The translations under genes were made by a program, and so were the position numbers. A model generated the notes under the pieces. The model ran no database searches. It saw only the letters and a list, made by a program, of their open reading frames with translations, and had not been told where the DNA came from. From assembly GCA_964441285.1 (NCBI GenBank), contig CAYTUK010000012.1, positions 12,472 to 76,471 of the forward strand: DNA of 64,000 nt. Reading direction: 5' to 3'. This stretch comes from S010-25 sp964441285. GTDB taxonomy: Bacteria; Pseudomonadota; Gammaproteobacteria; SZUA-229. Shown here piece after piece: positions 17,229 to 26,571 of this stretch (the stretch's first letter is position 1; each line of letters begins with the position of its first letter).

Positions 17229-18221
17229 ATGTCAGGCAGTGATGAACTTCTTACACCACGTACGATTAATGTACAATCCTTTAGTGACACACATGCAAAA
17301 GTGGCTCTTGAACCATTAGAACGCGGTTTTGGTCATACTTTAGGCAATGCATTACGTCGAGTTTTACTTTCTTCAATTGAAGGAAGTGCCATTGTCGAGG
17401 CGCAAATTGAAGGTGTTGTGCATGAATACAGTACACTTGAGGGCGTGCAGGAGGATGTGCTTGAAATTCTGCTAAATCTGAAAGGCATTGCGCTTGTTAT
17501 GCACAGTAACGATGAACAGACCATCACCCTGAATAAAAAAGGTTCGGGTATTGTGACGGCCGCTGATATTGAAACTGGCCATGATATTGAAATTATGAAT
17601 CCAGATCATGTTATCGCAAATGTAAACAAAGATGGCAAGCTGAACATTACGATGAAAGTGACCAAAGGCCGTGGTTACCAGCCGTCCAATACGCGCAATG
17701 CTGATGCTGAGCCAGCAAGTATTGGAACTTTACGCCTGGATGCTTCATTCGGTCCGATTCGCCGCGTTTCCTACAATGTTGAGAACGCACGGGTTGCACA
17801 GAGCACCAATCTGGATAAACTTATCATTGACCTGCAAACAAATGGCACGGTTGATCCAGAAGAATCAATTAGAATGGCAGCGACAATTCTTCAGGCACAA
17901 CTGTCATCGTTTGTTAATCTGCAAAGCATCGAAGATGAGGTCGCAGAGGACAAAGAGGCAGACGTTGACCCAATTTTACTGCGTCCAGTTGATGAATTGG
18001 AACTTACTGTACGTTCTGCTAACTGTCTTAAGGCAGAGACGATTTATTACATTGGTGATCTGATACAGCGCACTGAAGTAGAACTATTAAGAACACCTAA
18101 TTTAGGTAAAAAGTCATTAACAGAAATAAAAGATGTGCTGGCTTCGCATGGGCTCTCTTTAGGTATTCAATTAGACAACTGGCCGCCTGCTTCAATCCGC
18201 GAGAAGGAAGAAGAGAGTTAA
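17229..18221 (+). CDS. rpoA: RNA polymerase alpha subunit
   Basis: The alpha subunit dimerises to start RNA polymerase assembly and contacts UP elements and activators. The 330-residue protein has the N-terminal assembly domain with LEPLERGFGHTLGNALRRVLLSS near residue 29, a linker around 235-250, and the C-terminal domain with LRTPNLGKKSLTEIKDVLASHGL near residue 290. Length is one more than E. coli. It lies between rpsD and rplQ as usual. Confidence 0.98.
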   Translation: MSGSDELLTPRTINVQSFSDTHAKVALEPLERGFGHTLGNALRRVLLSSIEGSAIVEAQIEGVVHEYSTLEGVQEDVLEILLNLKGIALVMHSNDEQTITLNKKGSGIVTAADIETGHDIEIMNPDHVIANVNKDGKLNITMKVTKGRGYQPSNTRNADAEPASIGTLRLDASFGPIRRVSYNVENARVAQSTNLDKLIIDLQTNGTVDPEESIRMAATILQAQLSSFVNLQSIEDEVAEDKEADVDPILLRPVDELELTVRSANCLKAETIYYIGDLIQRTEVELLRTPNLGKKSLTEIKDVLASHGLSLGIQLDNWPPASIREKEEES

Positions 18222-18313
18222 AAGGGTAGGCATTTAATGGGTTCTGAGCATCGTTAGCAGTAGTAGTCAGAACATATTTATCGATAAAATTTTTAGAGTA
18301 AAGGTTAAACAAC

Positions 18314-18691
18314 ATGCGTCATCATAAGGCCGGTCGCCGCTTAAACCGCAATAGTAGTCATCGTAAAGCTATGTTCAGCAATATGACAAACTCACTATTT
18401 GATCATGAAATTATTAAAACCACCTTGCCAAAAGCAAAAGAATTACGTCGAGTTGCTGAACCATTAATTACAATGGCAAAAGAAGATTCGGTCGCTAATC
18501 GCCGTCAGGCATTTGCGAATTTGCGCGATAAAGCACTGGTTGGTAAATTATTTAATGAATTGGGCCCGCGTTATAAAACCCGCCCTGGTGGTTATACTCG
18601 CATCATGAAATGTGGCTTTCGCAGTGGCGATGCTGCGCCAATGGCTTATATCGAACTGGTTGATCGGCCCGCTGATGCTGTTGAAGAATAG
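18314..18691 (+). CDS. rplQ: 50S ribosomal protein L17
   Basis: L17 is a 50S protein near the tunnel exit. The 125-residue product starts MRHHKAGRRLNRNSSHRKAMFSNM and has KTTLPKAKELRRVAEPLIT and the YTRIMKCGFRSGDAAPMAYIELVDR C-terminus. It is the last gene of the 18-kb ribosomal block and is followed by a strong terminator. Confidence 0.98.
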   Translation: MRHHKAGRRLNRNSSHRKAMFSNMTNSLFDHEIIKTTLPKAKELRRVAEPLITMAKEDSVANRRQAFANLRDKALVGKLFNELGPRYKTRPGGYTRIMKCGFRSGDAAPMAYIELVDRPADAVEE

Positions 18692-18720
18692 ACAGGAATA
18701 TTTCTTTAGATATTGCTTAA

Positions 18721-18748
18721 AAAACCGGCTTCGTGCTGGTTTTTTTTT
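18721..18748 (+). terminator. Intrinsic terminator after rplQ
   Basis: A 9-pair stem (18721-18729 with 18735-18743, one G-U pair) with a 5-nt loop overlaps a run of T that continues to 18748. It lies 30 bp after the rplQ stop codon and closes the alpha operon before the ECF sigma gene. Confidence 0.9.
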
Positions 18749-18864
18749 GCCTGGGATGGTGACCCGGATATGTGAGTATCAGGTCTGACTGGGCGCGTGG
18801 TTGTGTCTGCCTCGTGTCAAGAGCGCTTTTTGTATGACTTAATCTGTGTGAAGTAGAGAAATAT

Positions 18865-19413
18865 ATGGGCATTATTAAACTGTTTAGTGCCAGAAAGAAA
18901 CCTGCTGATCGGTTTGAACAGCTGGTTTCACCTCATATCAACAATTTGTATCGTTTCGCCTGCCGCTTATGCCAGAATTCAGAAGATGCCGAGGAGTTAG
19001 TACAGCTCCTGCTTACAAAGCTGTTTGTTAAGCTTGAGGAACTTGATCAGGTTGAGTCGCTACGCCCCTGGTTATTTCGTTCACTGTATAACCTGTATGT
19101 GGATTCGTACCGTAAACAACAGCGTTTATTAAAGATTATCAGCCCTGAGGAGATCTCAGGCGATATAGCGACACCGGATAAATCACCAGATGAGAAAATG
19201 GAGTTAACTCAGTATCAACATATCATTATGCGTGCTATGACGCAGTTGAACGAACAGCAACGGCTGGTTATGTTATTGCATGACGCAGAAGGATATACAT
19301 TAACGGAGCTATCAGACATACTTCAAACACCACTCGGTACACTTAAATCGCGGTTGCATCGAGCCAGAAATCAAGTGAAGTCAATAATGGAAATGGAACT
19401 TTCTGATGATTAG
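18865..19413 (+). CDS. ECF-type RNA polymerase sigma factor
   Basis: The 182-residue protein is a group 4 sigma factor. Region 2 is at about residues 22-90 (LYRFACRLCQNSEDAEELVQ, then RPWLFRSLYNLYVDSYRK) and region 4 at about 125-175 (QLNEQQRLVMLLHDAEGYTLTE, then LGTLKSRLHRARNQVKS), without regions 1.1 or 3. It is 33 bp before a gene with a zinc-type anti-sigma motif, so the two very likely form a sigma/anti-sigma pair controlling the genes that follow. GTAGAG is a weak ribosome-binding site. The subgroup and the signal are not readable from sequence. Confidence 0.92.
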   Translation: MGIIKLFSARKKPADRFEQLVSPHINNLYRFACRLCQNSEDAEELVQLLLTKLFVKLEELDQVESLRPWLFRSLYNLYVDSYRKQQRLLKIISPEEISGDIATPDKSPDEKMELTQYQHIIMRAMTQLNEQQRLVMLLHDAEGYTLTELSDILQTPLGTLKSRLHRARNQVKSIMEMELSDD

Positions 19414-19445
19414 GCTCGTGTTAGTAGTCAGGAGGCAATAATTTA

Positions 19446-20123
19446 ATGAATTGTGAACAGGTAGAAATTTTACTCAACGATTTCGTTGATGACACACTTG
19501 CGTCATTACAGACTGAATCGGTCAGCCAGCATTGTGCCACCTGTGAAAGCTGCACGCTATCCCTGAGTGCATTACGCCAGCAAATAATGGTATTACGCTC
19601 TCTGCCTCTGCCACAGGTATCAAGTGGATTTGAAAAACATGTCATTAAGAATGCGATTGAGGCTGCAGGTAAGGCTCGCAGGGAAAACAGCTGGTTTAAC
19701 AGCGGCATGTATAAAATGGCAGCAGCAGCAGTTGTTGCTGGCCTGGTGTTAGGTCTGAGCTTAATTAATATCACAAAAGTTGGTGCACCCGAAGACTATA
19801 GAGTAAGTGTGAGTGATCAGGTGCATACCATAAAGGTTGCCATAGACTCTGACCAGGCACTTGATGGTGTAAAGCTGCGTGTTGAGTTATCCAATAATCT
19901 GGAACTGTCTGGTTTTGGTAATAAAAAGCAAATTAACTGGACGGCTAAACTGCGCAAAGGCGTTAATATTATTTCACTTCCCATTATTGGCCTTGCTCTG
20001 GGTGAAGGTAATATAACGACGCGCATTCGTTTAAATGGTAAAGAAAAAGTTATGCGTATTCAGACACAGTACAAATTACCAAATGACAGTTTGTATGACG
20101 TTAGCGGCATACGGCAGAGCTAG
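19446..20123 (+). CDS. Membrane-bound zinc-type anti-sigma factor
   Basis: The 225-residue protein starts MNCEQVEILLNDFVDDTL and has the anti-sigma zinc motif His29-x3-Cys33-x2-Cys36, with Cys3 and Cys30 nearby. One transmembrane segment is at about residues 91-109 (MAAAAVVAGLVLGLSLINI). The remaining 115 residues look like a beta-rich periplasmic domain. Such proteins hold the partner sigma factor at the inner membrane until a signal releases it. AGGAGG upstream is a perfect ribosome-binding site. The motif is seen; pairing with the upstream sigma factor is inferred from adjacency. Confidence 0.85.
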   Translation: MNCEQVEILLNDFVDDTLASLQTESVSQHCATCESCTLSLSALRQQIMVLRSLPLPQVSSGFEKHVIKNAIEAAGKARRENSWFNSGMYKMAAAAVVAGLVLGLSLINITKVGAPEDYRVSVSDQVHTIKVAIDSDQALDGVKLRVELSNNLELSGFGNKKQINWTAKLRKGVNIISLPIIGLALGEGNITTRIRLNGKEKVMRIQTQYKLPNDSLYDVSGIRQS

Positions 20124-20144
20124 AGTAGGTGCGTAGAAATTAGT

Positions 20145-20612
20145 ATGAGAATATATATAAAAAAACAGTTTATTTCAGTGGCTTGTACGTTATGTCTGTG
20201 TTTGCCATCTATTGTGCTGGCATCTTCTACCGACGGGCTGGATGAATTAACCATTCGAGTGATAAACGATGGTGAGCCTGTGCTGGATGCGAATGATCTG
20301 GCATTGCCGGCTAACAATACAGTTGAACGCCATAGTAATGTGCGGGATGAAAATAAAAAAACCGCAGTTGGTAATGAAGGCACTGTACACGAAAATAATG
20401 ACATAAATCAGCAAACGATGCATACCGATGCTACAGAGCAGCAATCACCAGGCGTTCAGGTGTCGCCAGAAACTCCCAGCGCACCAGAACCAGTCAGTGC
20501 ACCAGAAGCGCCCAGTATTCCGGAACCCGTTAGTACACCAGAAGCGCCCAGTATCCCAGAACCCGTTAGTGCACCAGAAACCCCCAGTATCCCATCGCCA
20601 CAGGATGACTAA
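20145..20612 (+). CDS. Secreted proline-rich repeat protein
   Basis: I do not recognise a family. The 155-residue product has a signal peptide (about 1-26, ending IVLA), a short acidic domain, and a C-terminal tail of PEPVSAPEAPSI-type repeats (three 12-residue units, residues about 114-149). Such tails often span the periplasm or cell wall. It follows the anti-sigma gene by 22 bp and is probably in its operon. Just after its stop codon another frame (20609-20698) stays open for 29 codons and encodes a charged stretch including HLPEDEEKLQQWRRTGKNG, so the true C-terminus may have been lost by a frameshift. Confidence 0.7.
   Translation: MRIYIKKQFISVACTLCLCLPSIVLASSTDGLDELTIRVINDGEPVLDANDLALPANNTVERHSNVRDENKKTAVGNEGTVHENNDINQQTMHTDATEQQSPGVQVSPETPSAPEPVSAPEAPSIPEPVSTPEAPSIPEPVSAPETPSIPSPQDD
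20484..20591 (+). repeat. Three tandem 36-bp repeats in the proline-rich gene
   Basis: Units at 20484-20519, 20520-20555 and 20556-20591 each encode PEPVS(A/T)PE(A/T)PSI in frame. The units differ at a few positions, mostly third codon bases plus Ala/Thr changes. Because the period is a multiple of three, copy-number change would lengthen or shorten the protein without breaking the frame. Confidence 0.9.
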
Positions 20613-20803
20613 GAACGCTTAATGGTACCCATTTGCCTGAAGATGAGGAAAAGTTACAGCAATGGAGAAGAACCGGTAAAAATGGAAGTAAAAGTTAGTT
20701 GCAATGCGCGCTAAGGCAGCCCGCACTGTTGAGAAGGTTAAGGCGAAATTAATGTATTGTTATAGCTGTTTAACCAGCCACTACTGTGTAATAATTACGC
20801 TCT

Positions 20804-22156
20804 ATGCAGCGTATATTTAGTAAAGAATTTTGTCTGGGCCTGACGTTATGTCTAATGGCATTTCAGGTCGTAGCGAAGAAGTTGGTGGCGACAACATTAG
20901 AAAACTCGGTATTAAAAAGTTCGACAGCATGTATACATAACCCGTATTTGGGCGCTCAGTATTTCAAACAGGGCGAATATCTGCAGGCAAAATTATGTTT
21001 TGAGCAGTTATTAAAGCGGGCTAAAAAACGCGGCAAGCCGTCCCCATCTCTTTACTATAATCTAGGTTCAGTCTATTTCAAACTGGCGCAGTTTAACAAG
21101 AGTGAAGCCTTATTTAAGCGACTGACAAAAGATAAAAAGCTGGGCGCAGTGGCGTACTATAATCTGGCCTTAATCGAAAATAAGTTGGGTAACAGGCAGT
21201 CTGTTATCAATTATTTCAACGCAGGTAGGCAGGCTTCAAAGAATAAATCGCTCACAATATTGATTAACCGTCAATTATTGAAATTGCAGAGGCATACACC
21301 AAAGAAAAGCAGGTTAGCCACGATTCGAGACTGGCATGCCTATCTATATGCAAGCCCAGGTTACGATTCCAATATCTATTCTGCGCCACTTGAAGCGGCC
21401 TCAAATAAATCCGGGAATTTTTTGCAGGTTATCGGGTTGTTCGAAAAAACAATTATTGGTAAGGGTGGCAAACAGCCCGTATTGTTGTTTACCTCTTCTG
21501 TTTTTTTCTCCAACTATGTTGCGACTAATTTTAATGATTATGATTTGTATGACCTGGGCGTGCGTTATCTGCATCCGATTAATCACTGGCAAAATGCGAT
21601 TGCCTTTAATGTTAAACAGTCAGATTATGGTCACCGCGAATACCAGCGCTCTGTTAACGGAACATTTAAAACCAGACGTTGGTTTTCCAATGGGAATACA
21701 TTGAAATTACGCTACCATTATGAAAAAATCGAAAGTCTGGATACAAGTTTCGATTACCTCGAAGGTGACCGGCAGAAATTAACCGCAAGTTATCAATTTA
21801 AATGGGCGTTTGACTCTGTTTATCTTTGGTATCAGCTGGAACTTAATAACCGAAAAAATACACTTAGACGCAACTATTCGCCAACACGAAATACACTGGG
21901 TGTGCGTTATGAGAAAAAAACTAATGCTGTAAATAAAGTTCTTGCTACAATTGAATACAGACGTGGTGTGTATACTCCAACATCGTTTCAAAACAGATTA
22001 GATAATCGGGTGACATATGCGCTTGCTTATGTTCACAATATGGCGAGTAACTGGCAATTTATGGCACGCTGGCGATTCCAGAGAAATCGCTCAAGGGATC
22101 TTTTTTATTCCTATGACAGATATATTGCCTTACTCACGCTGAGAAAGTCTTTTTAG
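20804..22156 (+). CDS. Outer-membrane protein with TPR and beta-barrel domains
   Basis: The 450-residue protein has a signal peptide (about 1-24, ending VVA), two or three tetratricopeptide repeats at about residues 45-145 (YFKQGEYLQAKLCFEQLLK; YYNLGSVYFKLAQFNKSEALFKRL; YYNLALIENKLGNRQSVINYF), then about 280 residues of amphipathic strands rich in Tyr, Trp and Phe, ending LLTLRKSF with a C-terminal Phe as in BAM-assembled barrels. The architecture resembles surface lipoprotein assembly modifier-like proteins, but the family is not certain. It is 191 bp after the proline-rich gene on the same strand and is probably part of the ECF-sigma group. Confidence 0.75.
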   Translation: MQRIFSKEFCLGLTLCLMAFQVVAKKLVATTLENSVLKSSTACIHNPYLGAQYFKQGEYLQAKLCFEQLLKRAKKRGKPSPSLYYNLGSVYFKLAQFNKSEALFKRLTKDKKLGAVAYYNLALIENKLGNRQSVINYFNAGRQASKNKSLTILINRQLLKLQRHTPKKSRLATIRDWHAYLYASPGYDSNIYSAPLEAASNKSGNFLQVIGLFEKTIIGKGGKQPVLLFTSSVFFSNYVATNFNDYDLYDLGVRYLHPINHWQNAIAFNVKQSDYGHREYQRSVNGTFKTRRWFSNGNTLKLRYHYEKIESLDTSFDYLEGDRQKLTASYQFKWAFDSVYLWYQLELNNRKNTLRRNYSPTRNTLGVRYEKKTNAVNKVLATIEYRRGVYTPTSFQNRLDNRVTYALAYVHNMASNWQFMARWRFQRNRSRDLFYSYDRYIALLTLRKSF

Positions 22157-22184
22157 TAAAGGCAATACCCTGTATTTTTCAGGT

Positions 22185-25037
22185 TCAGCCGGTTTTTGTA
22201 TTACGGTTTAACAGGCGTTTTAAATATTGTCCCGTATAAGAGTTTTTGTTTTTTGCAACATCTTCCGGAGTGCCGAGTGCGATAACCTGCCCACCTTTAT
22301 AGCCACCTTCTGGGCCAAGATCAATAATCCAGTCGGCCATCTTTATCATATCCAGGTTATGTTCAATAACGATAACTGTATTGCCATGTTTGCGCAGTCG
22401 AATTAGAACATCAAGCAATTGTTGTACATCGTGAAAGTGTAGACCGGTGGTTGGCTCGTCCAAAATATAAGCGGTGTGGCCCGTATCACGCTTAGACAGC
22501 TCTTTTGATAGTTTTACTCGTTGTGCTTCGCCGCCAGATAAAGTTGTCGCACGTTGGCCCAGTGTAATATAGCCTAAACCGACATCCATCAAGGTCTGTA
22601 GTTTGCGTTTTATAACAGGGATGGCGGTGAAGAAGGTGAGCGCATCTTCAATGGTGAGTTCCAGTACCTCATGTATATTCAGCCCTTTGTATTTTATTTC
22701 CAGTGTCTCACGGTTGTAGCGTTTGCTGTTGCAGATATCACAGTCCACATATACATCGGGTAAAAAGTGCATTTCAACTTTAATAACACCATCACCCTGG
22801 CAGGCTTCGCAGCGGCCACCTTTTACATTAAAACTAAATCGCCCCGGTTGATAGCCGCGTGAGCGTGCTTCCTGGGTAGCAGAAAATAATTCGCGAATAG
22901 GCGTAAATAAACCGGTATAGGTGGCAGGGTTTGAACGCGGTGTACGGCCGATAGGTGACTGGTCAATATCGACTACCTTATCAAAATTTTCAATTCCGCA
23001 GTGTGATTCATACGTAGCCGCGCGTATTGAATTATTGTTAATTTCACGCGCAAGAATGGGGTAGAGAGTATCGTTAATTAATGTTGACTTGCCTGAGCCA
23101 GATACACCAGTAATGCAGGTAAAAAGCCCCACTGGAATGTCAATATTGATGCATTGCAGATTATTGCCGCTAGCGCCTCTAATACTAAAAAACTCACCAC
23201 TATGTACAGTGCGTTTGTCAGGAATTTTAATTTGTTTGGCACCACTTAAATACTGACCTGTCAGTGAATGCACGTTGTTTCTGATTTCGGCGGGTGTGCC
23301 TGCTGCAATCACTGTGCCGCCATGTACACCAGCACCGGGGCCAATATCAATAACATAATCAGCGCTCAAAATTGCGTCTTCATCATGCTCTACCACGATA
23401 ACGGTATTGCCAATATCGCGTAAGTGATTAAGTGTATTAAGCAGGCGGTCATTATCGCGCTGGTGTAAACCGATGGAGGGTTCATCCAGAATATACATGA
23501 CCCCAACCAGACCTGCACCAATCTGACTGGCAAGGCGGATACGCTGTGACTCGCCACCGGACAGGGTATCTGAGCTTCTGTCTAGTGTCAGATAATCGAG
23601 TCCTACATTGATCAGAAAGTTGAGCCGGGAAAAAATTTCCCGATTAATTTTTTCCGCGATTTCGCCACGATTACCCGCTAGCTTTAAGGTATCAAAAAAA
23701 TTAAACGCATATTGAATTGGCATAGCGGTAATTTCCGCCAGGGTTTTATCCTGAATAAATACGTGGCGTGCAGCTTTGTTCAAACGGGTGCCCTGGCATT
23801 CTGGACAGTCTTGAATTGACATGTATTTTGTCAGTTCGTCGCGAACCAGATTTGATTCGGTTTCGCGATAACGCCGTTTCATCGTATGCAAAATACCTTC
23901 AAATGGATGACTGCGTTTTTTGCTACGGCGACCGCGGTGGCCGGGGAGGGTGAATTCAATTTTTTCCTTGCCACTACCATACAATAGAATTTTTTTAATG
24001 TTCTCTGCCAGTTTACGATAAGGTGACTCAATGTCAAAATCATAATGTTTGGCCAGTGATTGTATAATACTAAAATAATAGGCGTTACGGCGATCCCAGC
24101 TGCGAATGGCACCGCCGGCAAGACTGAGGTGAGCATTACTGACTACGCGCTCGGGATCAAAAAAATGATTATGACCAAGGCCCTCACATTCGTGACAGGC
24201 ACCTGCCGGGTTGTTAAAGGAAAAAAGTCGTGGTTCCAGTTCCTGTAAATTATATCCGCATAATGGGCAGGAAAATTTTGCAGAAAAAATTAATTCAGCC
24301 GGCGTGTTCGCTTTATCGTCAGCATCCATCCAGGCAATAGTTGCCAGGTCATTCGCCAGCTTGAGTGCGGTTTCAAATGATTCAGCCAGCCGTGTCTGGA
24401 TGTCTGCTCGAACCTTGAAGCGGTCAACCACCACCTCAATGCTATGTTTCTTCTTCGCATCCAGTTCGGGTACATTGTCGAGTTCAATTACCTGACCATC
24501 AATACGGACACGGAGAAACCCCTGGCGTTTAAAGTCGCTGAGTAAATTTAGGTGTTCACCCTTGCGATCTCGAATGACGGGTGCCAGCAGCATTAGTTTG
24601 CTGCCTTCGGGTAGCGTCAATACCTGATCAACCATCTGACTGATCGTCTGCGCCTGTAGCTCAGTTCCATGCTCGGGACAACGCGGGGTGCCAGCACGTG
24701 CGAACAGCAGGCGTAAATAATCGTATATTTCGGTGATTGTACCCACGGTTGAACGTGGATTATGCGAAGTGGTTTTCTGTTCGATTGAAATTGCTGGCGA
24801 CAGGCCTTCAATCGTATCGACATCTGGTTTTTCCATCATCGACAGAAACTGACGGGCATAGGTGGATAGCGACTGTACATAGCGGCGCTGGCCTTCAGCA
24901 AAAATAGTATCAAACGCAAGTGAGGATTTGCCGGAGCCGGAAAGTCCCGTTATTACAATTAATTTATCGCGTGGGATATCTAAATTAATATTTTTCAGGT
25001 TATTGGTGCGCGCACCACGAATTTGAATTGTATCCAT
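22185..25037 (-). CDS. uvrA: UvrABC excinuclease subunit A
   Basis: UvrA finds DNA damage and loads UvrB in nucleotide excision repair. From ATG at 25037 the protein is 950 residues and starts MDTIQIRGARTNNLKNINLD, matching the family; an upstream ATG at 25052 would add only MLYVV. Two ABC ATPase modules are present (GLSGSGKSS at 31-39; TGVSGSGKSTLIND near 640; LSGGESQRIRLASQIG and LSGGEAQRVKLSKEL signatures), with zinc fingers CPLCG...CHEC and CEAC...CDIC. It is divergent from yajR and convergent with the TPR/barrel gene. Confidence 0.98.
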   Translation of the reverse strand: MDTIQIRGARTNNLKNINLDIPRDKLIVITGLSGSGKSSLAFDTIFAEGQRRYVQSLSTYARQFLSMMEKPDVDTIEGLSPAISIEQKTTSHNPRSTVGTITEIYDYLRLLFARAGTPRCPEHGTELQAQTISQMVDQVLTLPEGSKLMLLAPVIRDRKGEHLNLLSDFKRQGFLRVRIDGQVIELDNVPELDAKKKHSIEVVVDRFKVRADIQTRLAESFETALKLANDLATIAWMDADDKANTPAELIFSAKFSCPLCGYNLQELEPRLFSFNNPAGACHECEGLGHNHFFDPERVVSNAHLSLAGGAIRSWDRRNAYYFSIIQSLAKHYDFDIESPYRKLAENIKKILLYGSGKEKIEFTLPGHRGRRSKKRSHPFEGILHTMKRRYRETESNLVRDELTKYMSIQDCPECQGTRLNKAARHVFIQDKTLAEITAMPIQYAFNFFDTLKLAGNRGEIAEKINREIFSRLNFLINVGLDYLTLDRSSDTLSGGESQRIRLASQIGAGLVGVMYILDEPSIGLHQRDNDRLLNTLNHLRDIGNTVIVVEHDEDAILSADYVIDIGPGAGVHGGTVIAAGTPAEIRNNVHSLTGQYLSGAKQIKIPDKRTVHSGEFFSIRGASGNNLQCINIDIPVGLFTCITGVSGSGKSTLINDTLYPILAREINNNSIRAATYESHCGIENFDKVVDIDQSPIGRTPRSNPATYTGLFTPIRELFSATQEARSRGYQPGRFSFNVKGGRCEACQGDGVIKVEMHFLPDVYVDCDICNSKRYNRETLEIKYKGLNIHEVLELTIEDALTFFTAIPVIKRKLQTLMDVGLGYITLGQRATTLSGGEAQRVKLSKELSKRDTGHTAYILDEPTTGLHFHDVQQLLDVLIRLRKHGNTVIVIEHNLDMIKMADWIIDLGPEGGYKGGQVIALGTPEDVAKNKNSYTGQYLKRLLNRNTKTG

Positions 25038-25146
25038 AACTACATACAGCATAAATCACAGGTAATCTGCTAGAATGCCTGTAATTAGTTTTCTCGGCAA
25101 TAGCTCCTATTGTTTATTTTATTATTTATTTTTTGCTTATTTAATT

Positions 25147-26529
25147 ATGTCATCATCGTTATCTACTAATTTAGCTACACAGGAACGTCGAGCAGGGATT
25201 TCACTGGCTCTTATTTATGCTTTCCGCATGCTCGGATTGTTTATGATCCTTCCCGTATTTGCCCTCTATACCAGGCATTTACCGGGAGCGACACCTTTTT
25301 TAATGGGGCTGGCACTGGGCATATATGGCCTTACTCAGGCAGTTTTACAGATTCCATTTGGTATGTGGTCAGATCGGATCGGACGTAAACCAGTCATTAT
25401 TATTGGTCTGCTGATTTTCGGCATTGGCTCCCTGATTGCTGGCTCTGCACACAGTATTGACATGATTATTGTCGGTCGGGCCATTCAGGGCTGTGGTGCG
25501 GTTGCTGCCGCGTTGATGGCGCTGGCGGCGGATCTTTCCCGCGAAGAGCATCGTACTAAAATGATGGCGTTAATCGGTACCAGTATTGGCTTTTCATTTG
25601 CTCTGTCTATGGTATTGGGGCCAATTGTAAACCAGTGGATAGGTATCAGTGGTATTTTCTATAGTACAGCAGTGCTGGCTCTGGTGGGGATTGCAATACT
25701 GGTTTTACTCGTGCCTGATCCGGTAAAAAGCCATTTTCACCGCGATGCCGAAGTAGAAACAGAGTCACTGTTTAAGGTGCTGAAAAACCCTCAGCTATTG
25801 CGCCTGGACATGGGGATTTTTACATTGCATTTTGTTTTGATGTGCGTGTTTCAAGTGATGCCTCTGGTACTGCAAAATGATATAGGCATCAATGTACATA
25901 AACATTGGGAAATTTACTTACCTGTATTTGTGGTGTCATTGGCGATTATGGTGCCTTTCATTATTGTTGCCGAACGTAAGCATGCGTTAAAATCAATATT
26001 TATTGGTGCTATCATCAGCCTGATTGTTGCAACAGCTATTTTCCTGGTGAGTCGGACACTGTGGCCGACAGTATTGGGTCTCATTATTTACTTTGCTGGC
26101 TTTAATCTGCTGGAGGCATCATTGCCATCGTTAGTGGCTAAAACAGCGTCGGCTACGCAGAAAGGAACGGCGATGGGTATTTACTCCAGTAGCCAGTTTC
26201 TTGGCGCTTTTGCTGGTGGGGCACTGGGTGGTGTCGCACACCAGTTTTGGGGTATTAGTGGTGTCTATGATACGGCTCTGGGTTTCTTGCTGTTCTGGTT
26301 ACTATTGGCAGCTACCATGAAAAAGCCCACCTATCTAACGACCTACCTGTTACGTTTAAAAACAGATGGGCAGCAACATGCTGATGTAGAAGACCTGCTG
26401 GCTGTTAAGGGTGTTGTTGAGGCGGCAATTGTTCATAATGACAAAACCGCCGCACCAGTGGCTTATCTAAAAATACAGAAACATCTGTTGGACGAAGAGA
26501 AATTATTGGCGCTTGGTGCCACAGAATAG
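25147..26529 (+). CDS. yajR: MFS transporter of the YajR family
   Basis: This is a major facilitator superfamily permease with 12 membrane segments and a C-terminal cytoplasmic ferredoxin-like domain (about the last 70 residues, including VEDLLAVKGVVEAAIVHNDKTAAPVAYLKI). Long stretches match E. coli YajR in pattern, such as FRMLGLFMILPVFALY, GLTQAVLQIPFGMWSDRIGRKP and GTAMGIYSSSQFLGAFAGGALGG. The substrate is unknown; a drug or proton antiporter role is assumed for the family. I chose ATG 25147 (460 residues), which starts MSSSLSTNLATQERRAG; the frame opens at 25075 but adds an unlikely hydrophobic extension. Confidence 0.92.
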   Translation: MSSSLSTNLATQERRAGISLALIYAFRMLGLFMILPVFALYTRHLPGATPFLMGLALGIYGLTQAVLQIPFGMWSDRIGRKPVIIIGLLIFGIGSLIAGSAHSIDMIIVGRAIQGCGAVAAALMALAADLSREEHRTKMMALIGTSIGFSFALSMVLGPIVNQWIGISGIFYSTAVLALVGIAILVLLVPDPVKSHFHRDAEVETESLFKVLKNPQLLRLDMGIFTLHFVLMCVFQVMPLVLQNDIGINVHKHWEIYLPVFVVSLAIMVPFIIVAERKHALKSIFIGAIISLIVATAIFLVSRTLWPTVLGLIIYFAGFNLLEASLPSLVAKTASATQKGTAMGIYSSSQFLGAFAGGALGGVAHQFWGISGVYDTALGFLLFWLLLAATMKKPTYLTTYLLRLKTDGQQHADVEDLLAVKGVVEAAIVHNDKTAAPVAYLKIQKHLLDEEKLLALGATE

Positions 26530-26571
26530 TATTATCAGCTAACAAACTAATTTAGTTCGGGTGGACGAATC

